Assembly (NCBI GenBank): GCA_015698045.1
Contig: BLAL01000257.1
Span: 887,501 to 951,500, forward strand
Reading direction: 5' to 3'
From: Rhizophagus clarus
Taxonomy: Eukaryota; Glomeromycota; Glomeromycetes; Glomerales; Glomeraceae
DNA length: 64,000 nucleotides
The first letter of the stretch is position 1. Each line of letters opens with the position of its first letter. The notes beneath the pieces were generated by a model, which made no database searches, was not told where the DNA came from, and saw nothing but the letters and a program-made list of their open reading frames with translations. The position numbers were made by a program, and so were the translations under genes. Positions 11,537-22,165 of this stretch are shown here, in pieces.

Positions 11537-12457
11537 CAGTGTTGTCATGGGACACGGACACGGACATTGGACAGTCCTAGATCGGACAGTCCGGTCCATG
11601 TCCGCTATAATTTCATGTCCAGGACATTTGGTCCGTATTAATGCCAGCCATACTTCTTGTTAATTCCAGCCAAAAGGTTTTAAGGTTGGTTAATCGCTTG
11701 TCTGTATCCGTAGAGCCCGCAGACTATGGACGCGAGCATGGATTTTTTGGACGTCCGTGTCCACAAAAAATCGCCGGACAATGTCCTATGTACAGTGGGA
11801 TATCAAAAATCACCGGACAGTTTTTTTTCAGAATTGCATAACTGCATTTTCTCAGCATCCAGTGATCATTAAATAATGAACCAAAGCTTGTTAGAATCAC
11901 CATAACAAGATGCATTGAATGGTATTATCTGTGTATCTCTAGCATTAATAGGTAATTAGTTATTGTCAAGTATTTATAAACAGTAAAATAGGAATAACTT
12001 TTCATCCTCTAATGCTAAAAACATAAAAATAATACCATTCGATTTGTCTTGTTATGGCGAATCTAACAAGATATGCCTCATCATTCTATGATTAATGGGC
12101 AATGAAACGCCTTGATACTTTTATTTTTCATTATTAAAAAAATTTTCAAAAATCATGATTTTAAAATAAACTTTAAATGGAGTTTAAATGTCACCCGGTG
12201 ATCATACAAAGATGATCAAAAGCTCATTAGATTCGTCTCATTGAGATGCATTGAATGGTGGTATTTATATATTTCTAGCATTAATAGATAGTTAATTATG
12301 ATCAATTCTCTCTAAATTAAAAAATGGTGATAACTTTTTATCTATTGATGCTAGAGATATAAAATACTGCCATTTAATGTGTCTCATTATGATAAATATA
12401 ATGAGCTTTTTTTGTTTTTATATTACCACCAGACAAGTAAACGCCTTGATGTTTCTA

Positions 12458-13790
12458 CACTCCCCGACCAAAAGTCTCCGACCACTTTAAAACCGGAAAA
12501 AAATACACCAACTTCAACATTTAATTTCTTAATGATTTATAAATAAACATTGTAAAAAATTTATATAGTTTTATTCAGAAAAACGTGAATTTTATTAATA
12601 TCTAGTTGGATTTCCGTGGCTATCTAATACAGCTTGAACCCTCCTTGGCAAACTTTCAACTAAATTTGTTAAAATTTCGGGTTCGATTTTATTCCATTCC
12701 TCCTCCAAGATTACCATTAATTCCTCAATATTTTTTGGATGAGGTTTGTGTTCCCGGACTCTCCTTTCCAAAACATCCCACAAATGTTCAATTGGGTTAA
12801 GGTCTGGGCTCTGTGCAGGCCATGGAAAGTCTATTATCGAATTATCCTCTTTCCATTGTTTAACCGTTCTTGCTCTATGCACTGGGGCATTGTCATCTTG
12901 AAAAATATATTGTGAATTGTTTTCTAAACTATTATAGAAGGGTAAAAAAGTGTTTTCTAATATTCCCATATATACAGAAGCATTAATACTACCAGAAACT
13001 TGGATTAAAGGACCAATTTTATCTTTCGCAAAACACCCCCATACCATAACACCTTGGTTTCCGGATTTTACAGTTGGAATCAAGCAATCCACATCATATT
13101 TTTCATGTGGTTTACGCCAAATCCAGTGGTGTGCATCATTTTGGAATATCATAAAGCGGGATTCATCACTCCAAATGATAAAATTCCACTCATCATCCCA
13201 ATCTCTTCTTTCACGGCACCATTCTAGTCTTTTTTTACGATTTGCTTCAGAAACAAATGGTTTTCTCTTTCCAGCTCGTCCAAAAAAACCCTCAGAGTGT
13301 AAAGTACGTTTTATAGTATTAGAGGATACTGAAATTGATAAAGATTCACTAAATTTTTTTGTCATTTCCTCTAGTGATTGTTGCCGGTCTTCCTTAAGTG
13401 TTCTTACAAGTTGTCTAACGTTTCTTTCTGTGAGTTTTAGTGGCCTTCCCGAACGTGAAGAAGCTGTAATTTGTCCTGAATTTTTGTACCTCGTTATAGT
13501 ATCATAGATAGTGCTTTTAGGGTGCCCAAGAATTTCCCCAATATTTCGTTCACTATGACCTCCTTTCCAGAGACCAATAATCTCTCCTCGCTCAAACTCA
13601 GTAAGTTCACGTCTTTGGGACATTATAAAAATATATTTTTTTTTTTATTTTCGGATAACTGAAAACAAGAGCTTCATGGGAAAAAAAAATTTTATATGTT
13701 TATATTTAATGGATTTGGCGTAAACAAACTTAATAGGTAATGATCGGCAATAAAAAAATCGGGTGGTCGGAGACTTTTGATCGGGGAGTG
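12458..13790 (-). mobile_element. Intact Tc1/mariner element (1333 bp)
   Basis: The inverted termini are CACTCCCCGACCAAAAGTCT at 12458 and its near-perfect inverse (AGACTTTTGATCGGGGAGTG) at 13790, flanked by TA at 12456-12457 and 13791-13792. The unoccupied sequence GTTTCTACATGTC is present in the neighbouring arm unit near 14121. One uninterrupted transposase gene fills the interior. Complete ends, target duplication and ORF suggest a recent, possibly mobilisable copy. Confidence 0.93.
12595..13623 (-). CDS. Tc1/mariner DD34E transposase (342 aa)
   Basis: The product cuts and pastes the element at TA dinucleotides. It has N-terminal helix-turn-helix domains: residues about 1-55 contain 'LTEFERGEIIGLWKGGHSER' and 'STIYDTITRY', and a second domain contains 'SRSGRPLKLTER' and 'TIKRTLHSEGF'. 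The catalytic triad is D in 'IIWSDESRF', D in 'FQDDNAPVH' and E in 'NPIEHLW', with 34 residues between the second D and the E (DD34E). The length of 342 residues is normal for Tc1 transposases. It ends in TAA with no internal stop. About half of its residues match the dead transposase at 14768-15802. Confidence 0.95.
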   Translation of the reverse strand: MSQRRELTEFERGEIIGLWKGGHSERNIGEILGHPKSTIYDTITRYKNSGQITASSRSGRPLKLTERNVRQLVRTLKEDRQQSLEEMTKKFSESLSISVSSNTIKRTLHSEGFFGRAGKRKPFVSEANRKKRLEWCRERRDWDDEWNFIIWSDESRFMIFQNDAHHWIWRKPHEKYDVDCLIPTVKSGNQGVMVWGCFAKDKIGPLIQVSGSINASVYMGILENTFLPFYNSLENNSQYIFQDDNAPVHRARTVKQWKEDNSIIDFPWPAQSPDLNPIEHLWDVLERRVREHKPHPKNIEELMVILEEEWNKIEPEILTNLVESLPRRVQAVLDSHGNPTRY

Positions 13791-14454
13791 TACATGTCAA
13801 TATTAAAAAAATTGTTAAAAAAATACAATTTTAGAATAAACTTTAAATGGAGTTTAAATGTCACCCAGTGATCATACAAAGATGATCAAAGGCTCATTAG
13901 ATTCGTCTCATTGAGGTGCATTGAATGGTGGTATTTTTATATTTCTAGCATTAATAGATAGTTAATTATGATCAATAATCTCTAAATTAAAAAATGGTGA
14001 TAACGTTTTATCTATTGATGCTAGAGATAAAAAATACTGCCATTTAATGTGTCTCATTATGATAAATATAATGAGCTTTTTTTGTTTTTATATTACCACC
14101 AGACAAGTAAACGCCTTGATGTTTCTACATGTCAATATTAAAAAAATTGTTAAAAAAATATAATTTTAAAATAAACTTTAAATGGAGTTTAAATGTCACC
14201 CAGTGATCATACAAAGATAATCAAAGGCTCATTAGATTCGTCTCATTGAGATGCATCGAATGGTAGTATTTATATATCTTTAACATATATAGGCAATAAG
14301 TTATGACAAATATTCTCTAAATGATAAAGTGCAAATAACTTTTTACCTACTAATGTTAGTATTATAAAAAATACTGTCATTTAATGCATTTCATTTTGAT
14401 AAATATAATGAGCTTTTTTTTATCTTTATTTAATATACTGTATTCTAAATATTC

Positions 14455-14590
14455 AAAGCCAAATGCATAAAGCCAAATATGCTAAGCAAATATACTAAGC
14501 CAAATAACTAAGCCTTATGTGTTAACCCAATATGCTAAGCCAAATACTAAGCAAATATGATGCAAAGCAAGTCAAGTATATTAAGCCAAA
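14455..14590 (+). repeat. Degenerate short tandem repeat (TAAGCCAAATA-like)
   Basis: The motif ACTAAGCCAAATA and variants such as GCTAAGCAAATA and ATAAAGCCAAATAT recur about ten times with irregular 11-16 bp spacing. The array lies between the left arm and the transposase pseudogene, where the element's promoter would be. Confidence 0.6.
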
Positions 14591-14767
14591 AATTAAAAAA
14601 TATATAAACATTAAAATTTTTACCAATTTGTATTTATGATAATATTTATTTTTTATAAATATTTTTTTTTAAAAAAATTTCTTTACTATTAAAAAAGTCT
14701 TTAAAATTATATAGTTTCTTCTTTTCCTTAATATTATAAATTATAAAAAAAATAATAAATTATTTAA

Positions 14768-15802
14768 ATGGCTGCTACTCAACGTAAAGAACTTACAGAA
14801 TTCCAGCGTGGTGAAATAATAGGTGCTTGGAAATGTGATTTTAGCATAAGAAAAATAAGTGAAATATTAAAACATTCAAAAAGTACAGTTCATGAAGTTA
14901 TTGCTGCATATAAAGAAGGATTTGAAACACTACCTTCATGAAGTGGTAGACCACCTATTATAACAGAAAGAGATGGCCGCCATTTAATGCAAACTCTTAA
15001 TAAAAACCGAAAAACTACTATTGATGAATTGTGTGAAAACTTTACTACTTCTACTTCAATAGAGGCAAGCCCAATTACTATCAAATGATATCTCCATAAA
15101 AATAATATTTATGGACGAGTTGGAGCAAAAAAACCCTTTGTAAATGCAGCTAATAAAATGAAAAGATTAAAATGGGCTAAACAAAAAGTAAAGTGGATAA
15201 ATGAATGGGAAAACATTATTTGGAGTGATGAATCTAAATTTGAAGTATTTGGTGGTGATGGAAAAAGATATGTTTGGAAAACTCCTCAGGAAAAATATAA
15301 TCCAAAATGTCTTATTCCTACATTTAAATCAGGTCAAGAAAGTGTAATGATTTGGGGTTGTTTTGTAAAAAATAAATTAGGTCCATTAGTTAAATTAGAA
15401 GGTAAAATAACAGCAAATGTCTATGTAAAAGAAATACTTGAAAAACATTTATTGCCCTTTATAAATAATTTAGAAGATAAAGAAAATTATATTTTTCAAG
15501 AAGATAATGCTCCTATTCATACAGCAAATATAGCAAAAAAGTGGAAAGAAGATAATAATATTGCAAGCTTACCATGGCCTGCACAAAGTCCAGATTTGAA
15601 TCCTATAGAAAATCTATGGGATGAATTGGAAAGAAAAGTCAGAAATCATAGACCATTACCAAAAAATCAAGATGATTTATGGAAGATTTTACAAGAAGAA
15701 TGGTTAAATCTTGATGAAAAAATATATAAAAATCTTGTAGATAGTATACCATGCCGTGTTGCTGCAGTTATTGAAAATAAAGGTGATCCTACAAAATATT
15801 AA
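14768..15802 (+). pseudogene. DD34E transposase with two TGA stops (long-arm element)
   Basis: One reading frame runs from ATG 14768 to TAA 15802 (344 codons) but contains TGA at 14939 and 15086. Otherwise it is a complete Tc1-type transposase: 'LTEFQRGEIIGAWK' helix-turn-helix, 'GRVGAKKPFV', D in 'IIWSDESKFEVF', D in 'FQEDNAPIH' and E in 'NPIENLWDELERK'. In the intact paralogue (12595-13623) both positions are Arg ('SRSGRP' and 'IKRTLH'), so each TGA is one C-to-T step from CGA. The part after the second stop is open for 214 codons. It is probably the original transposase of the long-arm element. Confidence 0.9.
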
Positions 15803-16684
15803 TAATAAAATAATAAATATTTTTTTTTTATAATTAAAATGTATTTTTTGTCAAAAACTTTAACTACACTTATTTTATTACTATTTAATTTTTTTCAATG
15901 AGATGAATCTAATGAGCTTTTAATCAACTTTGTATAATCACTGAGTAATATTTTAATCCTATTTAAATTAATTCTAAAATTACATTTTTTTAATAAATTT
16001 TTTTAATATTAACATTTAGAAACATTAAGGCATTTTCTCATCTGGTGGTAATATTAAAACAAAAAAAGCTCATTATATTTATCATAATGAGACACATTAA
16101 ATGGTAGTATTTTACATCTCTAGTATCAATAGATAAAAAGTTATAACCACTTTTTAATTTAAAGAATATTGATCATAATTAACTATCTATTAATGCTAGA
16201 AATCTAAAAATACCACCATTCAATGCATCTCAATGAGATGAATCTAATGAGCTTTTGATTATCTTTGTATGATCACTGGGTGACATTTAAACTCCATTTA
16301 AATTTATTTTAAAATTATATTTTTTTAACAATTTTTTTAATATTGACATGTAGAAACATCAAGGCGTTTTCTTGTCTGGCGGTAATATGAAAATAAAAAA
16401 AGCTCATTATATTTATCATAATGAGACACATTAAATAGTAGTATTTTATATCTCTAGCATCAATAGACAAAAAGTTATTACTACTTTTTAATTTAAAGAA
16501 CATTGATCATAATTAACTATTTATTAATGCTAGAAATATAAAAATACCGTCATTCAATGCATCTCAATGAGACGAATCTAATGAGTTTTTGATCATCTTT
16601 GTATGATCACTGCATGACATTTAAACTCCATTTAAAGTTTATTCTAAAATTATATTTTTTTAACAATTTTTTTAATATTGATAT

Positions 16685-17292
16685 TGTTGAAGTTAAAAAT
16701 TGTTTAATCATAATAGTTATAATAATCGTAATAATCATAATAGTTGCAATAGTTATAATAGTCATAATAGTTGTAATAGTTAGGACGATCATGATAGTTG
16801 TAATAATCATAATAATCATGATGATCATAATAATATAATCAATCTGATTAATATGATTAATATAATTTATTATATTTGTTAGATTTATTTTATTTGTTAT
16901 ATTTATATTATATATTTTATTTATTATATTTTTGTTATTATTATTTTATTATATATAGTGATTGAATGAGTTGTAGGTAAAGTAGAGTCGTAGTAGTTGG
17001 TTATTTAACTTTTATCTTTGTATTTTATTTCTTTAGTTATTACTAAGATTTTATCTGCAACAAAAGATAATTTCTTTGGATTATTTTTGCCAACAAAAGA
17101 ATCAATCCATTAACTAAAGTTATAACGTATTTCTTTATTTCTTAATAAACTTTACTATTCTTATCTTATTTTATTATAAACGCTTGCCTTCAGAATTGAT
17201 TAAATCACGCGCTAAAGTTCTTACCAGAGTTAAACTCCTGTTATTTTGGGTATCGTGTAAAGTTTCAGTCCTTTACATTTGCCAAGATAACA
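16685..17292 (+). repeat. 5' LTR (608 bp)
   Basis: Begins TGTTGAAG and ends GATAACA. The first 170 bp are a degenerate tandem of ATAATAGTT-like 9-10-mers, which produce meaningless ORFs on both strands. It is the same length as the 3' LTR. The four differences I could see are all transitions. Confidence 0.95.
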
Positions 17293-17295
17293 ATT

Positions 17296-17312
17296 TGGTG
17301 CGAGTTGGGTGG
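17296..17312 (+). other. Primer-binding site
   Basis: TGGTGCGAGTTGGGTGG lies 3 nt after the 5' LTR. It begins with the TGG complementary to a tRNA CCA end, at the position expected for minus-strand priming. I do not assign the tRNA. Confidence 0.8.
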
Positions 17313-17346
17313 AAAGATTAAAAACCCACTCTCAATATTAAAGTGA

Positions 17347-18255
17347 ATGAACAAATCAGATTGCTCAAGGGAATACCAATATTTAGTAAAAACAAGCAAA
17401 CACCATCTAGCCCATAGTCAAGAACAAGTGGAAAAGGACGACCCTTCGTGTGAAATCTGTTGGCCAGTATAACGAGATTTAATTGAAAATACTAATCAGC
17501 CATTTGCAATATTTTGGAAGAGTATATTACAACCTAGAAGTGAAGGAGGATTATATACCTTTCAAACTATCCAAATTTTTGAGCAACTGCAGAAGACACA
17601 AGGCCAACAACAAGCTCGAGAATTAATTGAGCAATTGATCCAAACCATTAGATACCCAGGAACACCACTTTTGTTTGAATCCTTGATTGAAAGTCTTTTA
17701 TTCTATTGGAGAGTTACTAGCCAATTTCAAAATACCATCTTTAAAAAAATGAGCGGACTTACTGAAGATTCAAGTAAAAGCAGCAGTGATACTACTACAA
17801 CTATAGAAGATGAGCAACTAAAGGAAAATACTGAGTCAAATGAGAATGAATCTCAAAGGAATAATAAAGAGGCAAAGAATAAGAAAAAAGAAAATAATGA
17901 AGGATATACAGATTCAAGTAATTTACACATTCGGGATACGTCAGAAAATCCTATTGGAAATAGTAAAAGTATTTCAAGCTCTAGTACCTCACCATTACAA
18001 TATCGGCCTTCCTTTCGATATAATGACCTTTACGATGAGCCAAGTATTACTGTACCTCGAGATTTTTCTTTTTCGTCAAGATATGGATTGCATGATGAAG
18101 GGAATGACCAAAATAAAAGTAAATCTTACTCTGGATATCAGCGAAAGAGTAATTTTGGAAGTTCAATTAGAAGCTCTACACCTAAACAATCTTTAAATCA
18201 GTCTGAATCCCATCTTCAAAATTTCAACCTAGTAATAATTCTTATACCTGGATGA
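17347..18255 (+). CDS. Retrotransposon ORF1 (Gag N-terminal region), with one in-frame TAA
   Basis: The frame opens at ATG 17347, about 35 nt after the primer-binding site. It has 'CEIC' near residue 36 and meets TAA at 17470-17472. It then continues open through a glutamine-rich helical stretch ('FEQLQKTQGQQQARELIEQL') and a Ser/Asn-rich region starting 'MSGLTEDSSKSSSD' (ATG 17749), and stops at TGA 18253-18255. If the TAA stops translation, 17749 gives a 168-residue product. The stop overlaps the gag start as ATGA. In the gag frame, sensible residues ('PSNNSYTW') precede the gag Met, so ORF1 and gag may be one protein joined by a -1 shift or separated by an indel. No known domain. Confidence 0.65.
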
Positions 18256-19379
18256 ATCCACTCCTCAATATTGCAGGACAAGCTACACAAAATTCAGGAT
18301 CAACGCCTAACTGGGTGAAAGACTTAAATCCACAAGAGCAATCAATCTTTGAATTAGTAGCTAAAGCGAAGGAATATTTTGATAGAAGTGCTGAACCTAG
18401 AGAAACTCGATTAGTGGATTTCCCAGAATTTAAAGGAGGGAACCAAGACCCTGTAGAATGGTTGGAAGCATTTGAAAGGGCCTGTGATGCCAATAAAGTA
18501 CCAGAAAACAGAAAAGTAATTTTAGTTGCTTCTTATTTAAAAGGAACTGCTCTTACCTGGTATAATCGCGCAAATATCCAAAACTGGAATAACCCCCTGT
18601 ATCGACCAATTTCATTTGTTCATGCTTTTACAGATTATTTTTGTAATCCCTTTAAGTTAAATCAATGGAAACACCAATTGAGAAATAGAAAACAAAAACC
18701 AGGTGAAACTATAGAAGATTATATTGCCGCAATAGAAGAATTATGGAAAAGAGTTGATCCTCAAGGAAGAAGAACAGAATTAGATAAAATTCATGAATTT
18801 ATTGAAGGATTACGACCTGAATTTATAGTTCCAGTTCAATCAGCTATGCCAGAAACTGCTGAAGAAGCAATGGACAGGGCACGTGCATTGGAAACTGCCT
18901 TATCTTTAAATATGGAATTATCTGCTTATTCGTTAATTCCAGATTATCTTCAAAATATGAATGGAGGAATGATTCCAGCAAAAACTAATATGACTATGTT
19001 TCAACCCACTTATACTGCTACACAACAAGCAGAAAGTATTGAAAAAATTGTAGAAAGAAAAATTAGTGAAGGAATTGCAGCTGCATTAGGTCAAATTAGA
19101 ACAGAATCAAAACCATATCAAAATAATCAAGGTAGGAATTCTGGATGCTATCTATGTGGAAAACCTGGACATATTGCTAAGAACTGCAGGCAAAGAAGTT
19201 TTCAAAATAATGGAAATAATAGTAACAATAACAACAATAATCAGAGAAACAATAATAACAATTGTCAAAATATTGAATGCTATAATTGTGGAAGAAAAGG
19301 GCATATCTCAAAGGACTGTAGAGCGCCTGCAAGACAAAACCAAAATCAAAATAGAAACAATACTCAGTCTTTAAACTAA
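18252..19379 (+). CDS. Gag polyprotein (375 aa)
   Basis: Structural protein that packages the element RNA. Residues about 55-200 match the retrotransposon Gag capsid region ('FPEFKGGNQDPVEWLEAFE', 'LKGTALTWYN', 'KPGETIEDYIAAIEELWKR'). Two CCHC zinc knuckles follow: 'CYLCGKPGHIAKNC' (299-312) and 'CYNCGRKGHISKDC' (343-356), separated by an Asn-rich linker. The start ATG overlaps the ORF1 stop (ATGA), and the stop TAA overlaps the next start (TAATG at 19377-19381). This layout suggests coupled termination and reinitiation. Confidence 0.93.
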   Translation: MNPLLNIAGQATQNSGSTPNWVKDLNPQEQSIFELVAKAKEYFDRSAEPRETRLVDFPEFKGGNQDPVEWLEAFERACDANKVPENRKVILVASYLKGTALTWYNRANIQNWNNPLYRPISFVHAFTDYFCNPFKLNQWKHQLRNRKQKPGETIEDYIAAIEELWKRVDPQGRRTELDKIHEFIEGLRPEFIVPVQSAMPETAEEAMDRARALETALSLNMELSAYSLIPDYLQNMNGGMIPAKTNMTMFQPTYTATQQAESIEKIVERKISEGIAAALGQIRTESKPYQNNQGRNSGCYLCGKPGHIAKNCRQRSFQNNGNNSNNNNNNQRNNNNNCQNIECYNCGRKGHISKDCRAPARQNQNQNRNNTQSLN

Positions 19380-20809
19380 TGTCCGCACCTTTAGAGGGTA
19401 AGAGTGCGAACAAACCAAAGCCCTCAAATAGCACTAATAACGAAAATAATATTATTTTTAATTCTCGTGAACAAGAGAATACTAATTTAAATAAAGAAAA
19501 ATCAGTAAAATGGAAAGAACCATTAGAAAAATTTAAGGAAAATGAACCAGTTAAACAAATCTTGAAAAGACCTACTTATGTAATGAATATTTTATATCAG
19601 GATAATGGAATTTATTTATCAAAACGATGTCAAAAAAATAAGGAAATGTATAATTTATGGCAAGTACCTGGTGGAAAAGTAGAATTAGGAGAATCATCGA
19701 TTCAAGCTGTACTTAGAGAAACTCAAGAGGAAACAGGAATCAAACTCAAAAAAGAAGAGTTAACATACCTATTCAATGATCCAAATTTTAATTGTGATAT
19801 TTATGCGACCAAATTAATATCCAATCAAAAATTGGAACACACAGAACCGGACAAGCAAGGACCATGGGAATTATTCAGTTGGGATAACTATAAAGAAATG
19901 GCTAATCAGAAATTAATTACACCGACACATGTTACTTATATTGAAGAAATTTTGAAGAGTTTGGTTAAAGAAAAATCTACATATGTTCATCAAATTGAAG
20001 AAGTTAAAGAAGCATTAGCTGAAGTATATGGAGAAAAAGTGAATGTTCTTATTGATTCTGGAGCAGTTGGATGTATAATTTCTAAAAGATATTTGGATAA
20101 AGTTGATAAGGCAATTGATACTTCTACAAGCGTTAGAATCATTGATGTAACTGGTAAAAAAACAGCACCTTTAGGATTAGTTAGACAAGTTCCAATTAAA
20201 ATAAGAGATATCGAAACCAGGATGGATATGATAGTAACTGAATCGCAAGAATATAATGTATTACTAGGAAATATATGGTTAAAATATGTTAATGCAATAA
20301 TTAATTATAATGATAACACAATGAAAATAAAATGTAATGATCAAATTCAAACGATACCTGTGACGTGTATGGAAAAAATGGACCCAACTAGGTTTATTAC
20401 TATTGATCCTCAAGGGGAATTAGAACTAGAAGAAGAAGAAGATTTGGAACTTACACCTTATTATAATCTTAAAATCGACAATGAAGAATTTCAAATTGAA
20501 GATCGTAAATATTCTGTCGCATTTATGGAATATTGTGAAGCAAAATATAGAACAAGAGATGGAACAACAAATAGTCAAGGTCCTGGTCGATGCTTATGTA
20601 AAATTTTAAAAGATCAAGAAAATTGTTTGGAATGTTGCCAAATAGAACAAGACTGGGAAATGTATACTGTTATGCAGAATAAAGATGAAAATAATAAAAC
20701 GAAGATTATTATTGAAGAAAATAAGGAAGTTCCTATAGGAGAATTGGAGCAAAAGCAAATTGAATCTCTTACCAAAATTCTAGATAAAAATAAAGAGCTT
20801 TTTGCATGA
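19379..20809 (+). CDS. Nudix hydrolase-aspartic protease segment of Pol (476 aa)
   Basis: After a 60-residue charged leader, residues about 66-195 form a Nudix hydrolase domain. The Nudix box is complete at 99-121: G99-x5-E105-x7-R113-E114-T-Q-E117-E118-T-G120-I, within 'VPGGKVELGESS'. The upstream 'LSKRCQ...NLWQVPGG' resembles MutT/NUDT15-type enzymes that hydrolyse oxidised or non-standard nucleotides. Residues about 215-320 are a retropepsin-like protease with active site D226-S-G ('VLIDSGAVG') and a downstream 'NVLLGNIWLK'. The frame ends at TGA 20807-20809 but continues in phase into the reverse transcriptase, so this is the N-terminal part of one Pol frame. A Nudix domain is not a usual part of Ty3/gypsy Pol as I know it. 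Confidence 0.9.
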   Translation: MSAPLEGKSANKPKPSNSTNNENNIIFNSREQENTNLNKEKSVKWKEPLEKFKENEPVKQILKRPTYVMNILYQDNGIYLSKRCQKNKEMYNLWQVPGGKVELGESSIQAVLRETQEETGIKLKKEELTYLFNDPNFNCDIYATKLISNQKLEHTEPDKQGPWELFSWDNYKEMANQKLITPTHVTYIEEILKSLVKEKSTYVHQIEEVKEALAEVYGEKVNVLIDSGAVGCIISKRYLDKVDKAIDTSTSVRIIDVTGKKTAPLGLVRQVPIKIRDIETRMDMIVTESQEYNVLLGNIWLKYVNAIINYNDNTMKIKCNDQIQTIPVTCMEKMDPTRFITIDPQGELELEEEEDLELTPYYNLKIDNEEFQIEDRKYSVAFMEYCEAKYRTRDGTTNSQGPGRCLCKILKDQENCLECCQIEQDWEMYTVMQNKDENNKTKIIIEENKEVPIGELEQKQIESLTKILDKNKELFA

Positions 20810-20812
20810 TCT

Positions 20813-21598
20813 ATGGAAGAATTACAACAGACTCATTTAGGAGAGCATGTTATTATTACTGAAAATGTACATCCTATTAAGAAAAATGCTTATAGAGCAG
20901 CACCTAAAGAAAATGAGTTTATTGAAAAAGAAATAAATGAGATGTTGAAACAAGATCTTATTCAACCATCCTCTAGTCCTTGGTCATTTCCGGTAGTAAT
21001 AGTTAAAAAGAAAAATGGTCAATTACGATTTTGTGTTAATTACAAGTCTCTTAATGATGTAACAAAAAAGGATAATTACCCACTTCCAAGAATTGATGAA
21101 ATATTGGATTCACTAAATGGAGCTCAATGGTTTACAACGCTTGATTTAGCTTCAGGTTATTGGCAGATAAAAGTAAAAGCAGAAGATCAAGAAAAAACAG
21201 CATTTATCACTAAATTTGGAACTTATGAATTTAAAGTAATGCCTTTTGGTTTATGTAATGCCCCTGCTACTTTTCAAAGAACAATGGATAAGGTATTAGG
21301 AAATCTCAAAGGGAAATTTGTCATGGTTTACCTTGATGATGTTATCATTTATTCAAAAACTTTTCAAGAGCACTTACAACATATAGAAGAAGTATTTGAT
21401 AAAATTCGACAAGCCAATCTTCGACTAAAGGCAGAAAAATGTCACTTTGGAGCAAAAGAATTACAATTTCTTGGACATGTTGTAGGAGAAGAAGGAATTA
21501 AACCAGATCCTGAAAAAATAGACAAAATTGTGAATTATCCAATACCTGTAAATATTCGTGATTTAAGAGGTGTGTTAGGATTATTTTCATATTATTGA
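20813..21598 (+). pseudogene. Pol reverse transcriptase segment between two TGA codons
   Basis: In phase with the Nudix-protease segment after TGA 20807. The Ty3/gypsy RT core is clear: 'WSFPVVIVKKKNGQLRFCVN', 'YPLPRIDEIL', 'TTLDLASGYWQI', 'FGLCNAPATFQRTMD' and catalytic 'YLDDVIIYS'. It ends with 'GLFSYY' at TGA 21596-21598, where family members usually read Tyr-Tyr-Arg-(R/K)-Phe-Ile; the frame resumes 'RFIKNFS'. CGA to TGA explains this stop. Catalytic residues are intact. Confidence 0.92.
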
Positions 21599-22165
21599 CG
21601 CTTTATAAAGAACTTTTCTCAATTAGCCGACCCTATGTATGAATTATTAAAGAAAGATGTAGTTTATAAATGGACAGAAACTCAACAACAAGCCTTTGAA
21701 ATATTGAAAACTAAACTTACCCAAGCACCTATAGTTCGATATCCAGATTTTGAAAAACCATTTCTTTTATATACAGATGCTTTACTCATTGGAATTGGTG
21801 CAGTATTAGCTCAAAAGGATGGTAAAGATGAATATGTAGTCGCTTATGCTAGTAGAACTTTGGCTCCTGCAGAAAAGAATTATGCTATTACAGAATTAGA
21901 ATGTTTGGCAATTATTTGGGCAGTTAAATATTTTAGACACTATTTATTTGGAATCCACTTTACCATTATTACAGATCATTCAGCCTTGAAATGGTTACTT
22001 AACTCTTCATCTGAAACAGCCAATCGATGATTAGAAAGATGGAAAATAACTCTTTCAGAATATGATTATGAAATTCAATATCGAAAAGGAACTAAACACT
22101 CTAATGCGGACGCCTTATCTCGAATTAATCCCAACACAGGTCTACAAAACATCCCCAACAACTAA
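21599..22165 (+). pseudogene. Pol RNase H segment
   Basis: Same frame as RT. It contains 'KWTETQQQAFEILK', the RNase H start 'LLYTDALLIGIGAVL' (first catalytic Asp), 'YAITELECLAIIWAVKYFRH' and 'FTIITDHSALKWLL'. TGA at 22028 follows 'NR' where 'RRLERW' is usual. The frame then reads 'WKITLSEYDYEIQYRKGTKH' to 'ADALSRI' and runs into TAA at 22163, because integrase lies in the +1 frame. RNase H itself looks complete. Confidence 0.9.

Larger units (their letters stand above)
11793..14430 (+). repeat. Left arm: tandem about 335-bp quasi-palindromic units
   Basis: Units repeat with landmarks 'AAACGCCTTGAT' at about 12107, 12441 and 14112; the spacing is about 335 bp once the 1335-bp nested Tc1 element and its TA are removed. 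Each unit is itself an imperfect palindrome, running from AGCTCATTA..GTCTCATTGAG to GTGTCTCATTATGAT..TAATGAGCT. The outermost unit (11840-12080) is a diverged version bounded by AAGCTTGTTAGAATCACC and GGCGAATCTAACAAG. The same units occur inverted in the right arm. Confidence 0.8.

Noticed and set aside
12950..13507. 185-codon plus-strand ORF opposite the Tc1 transposase
   Set aside because: Shadow of the intact minus-strand transposase; composition and lack of features show it is not a gene.
16599..16838. Ile/Val-rich ORFs on both strands in the LTR start (and the 58013-58237 Phe/Tyr-rich ORFs)
   Set aside because: They arise from short tandem repeats and have no protein-like composition.
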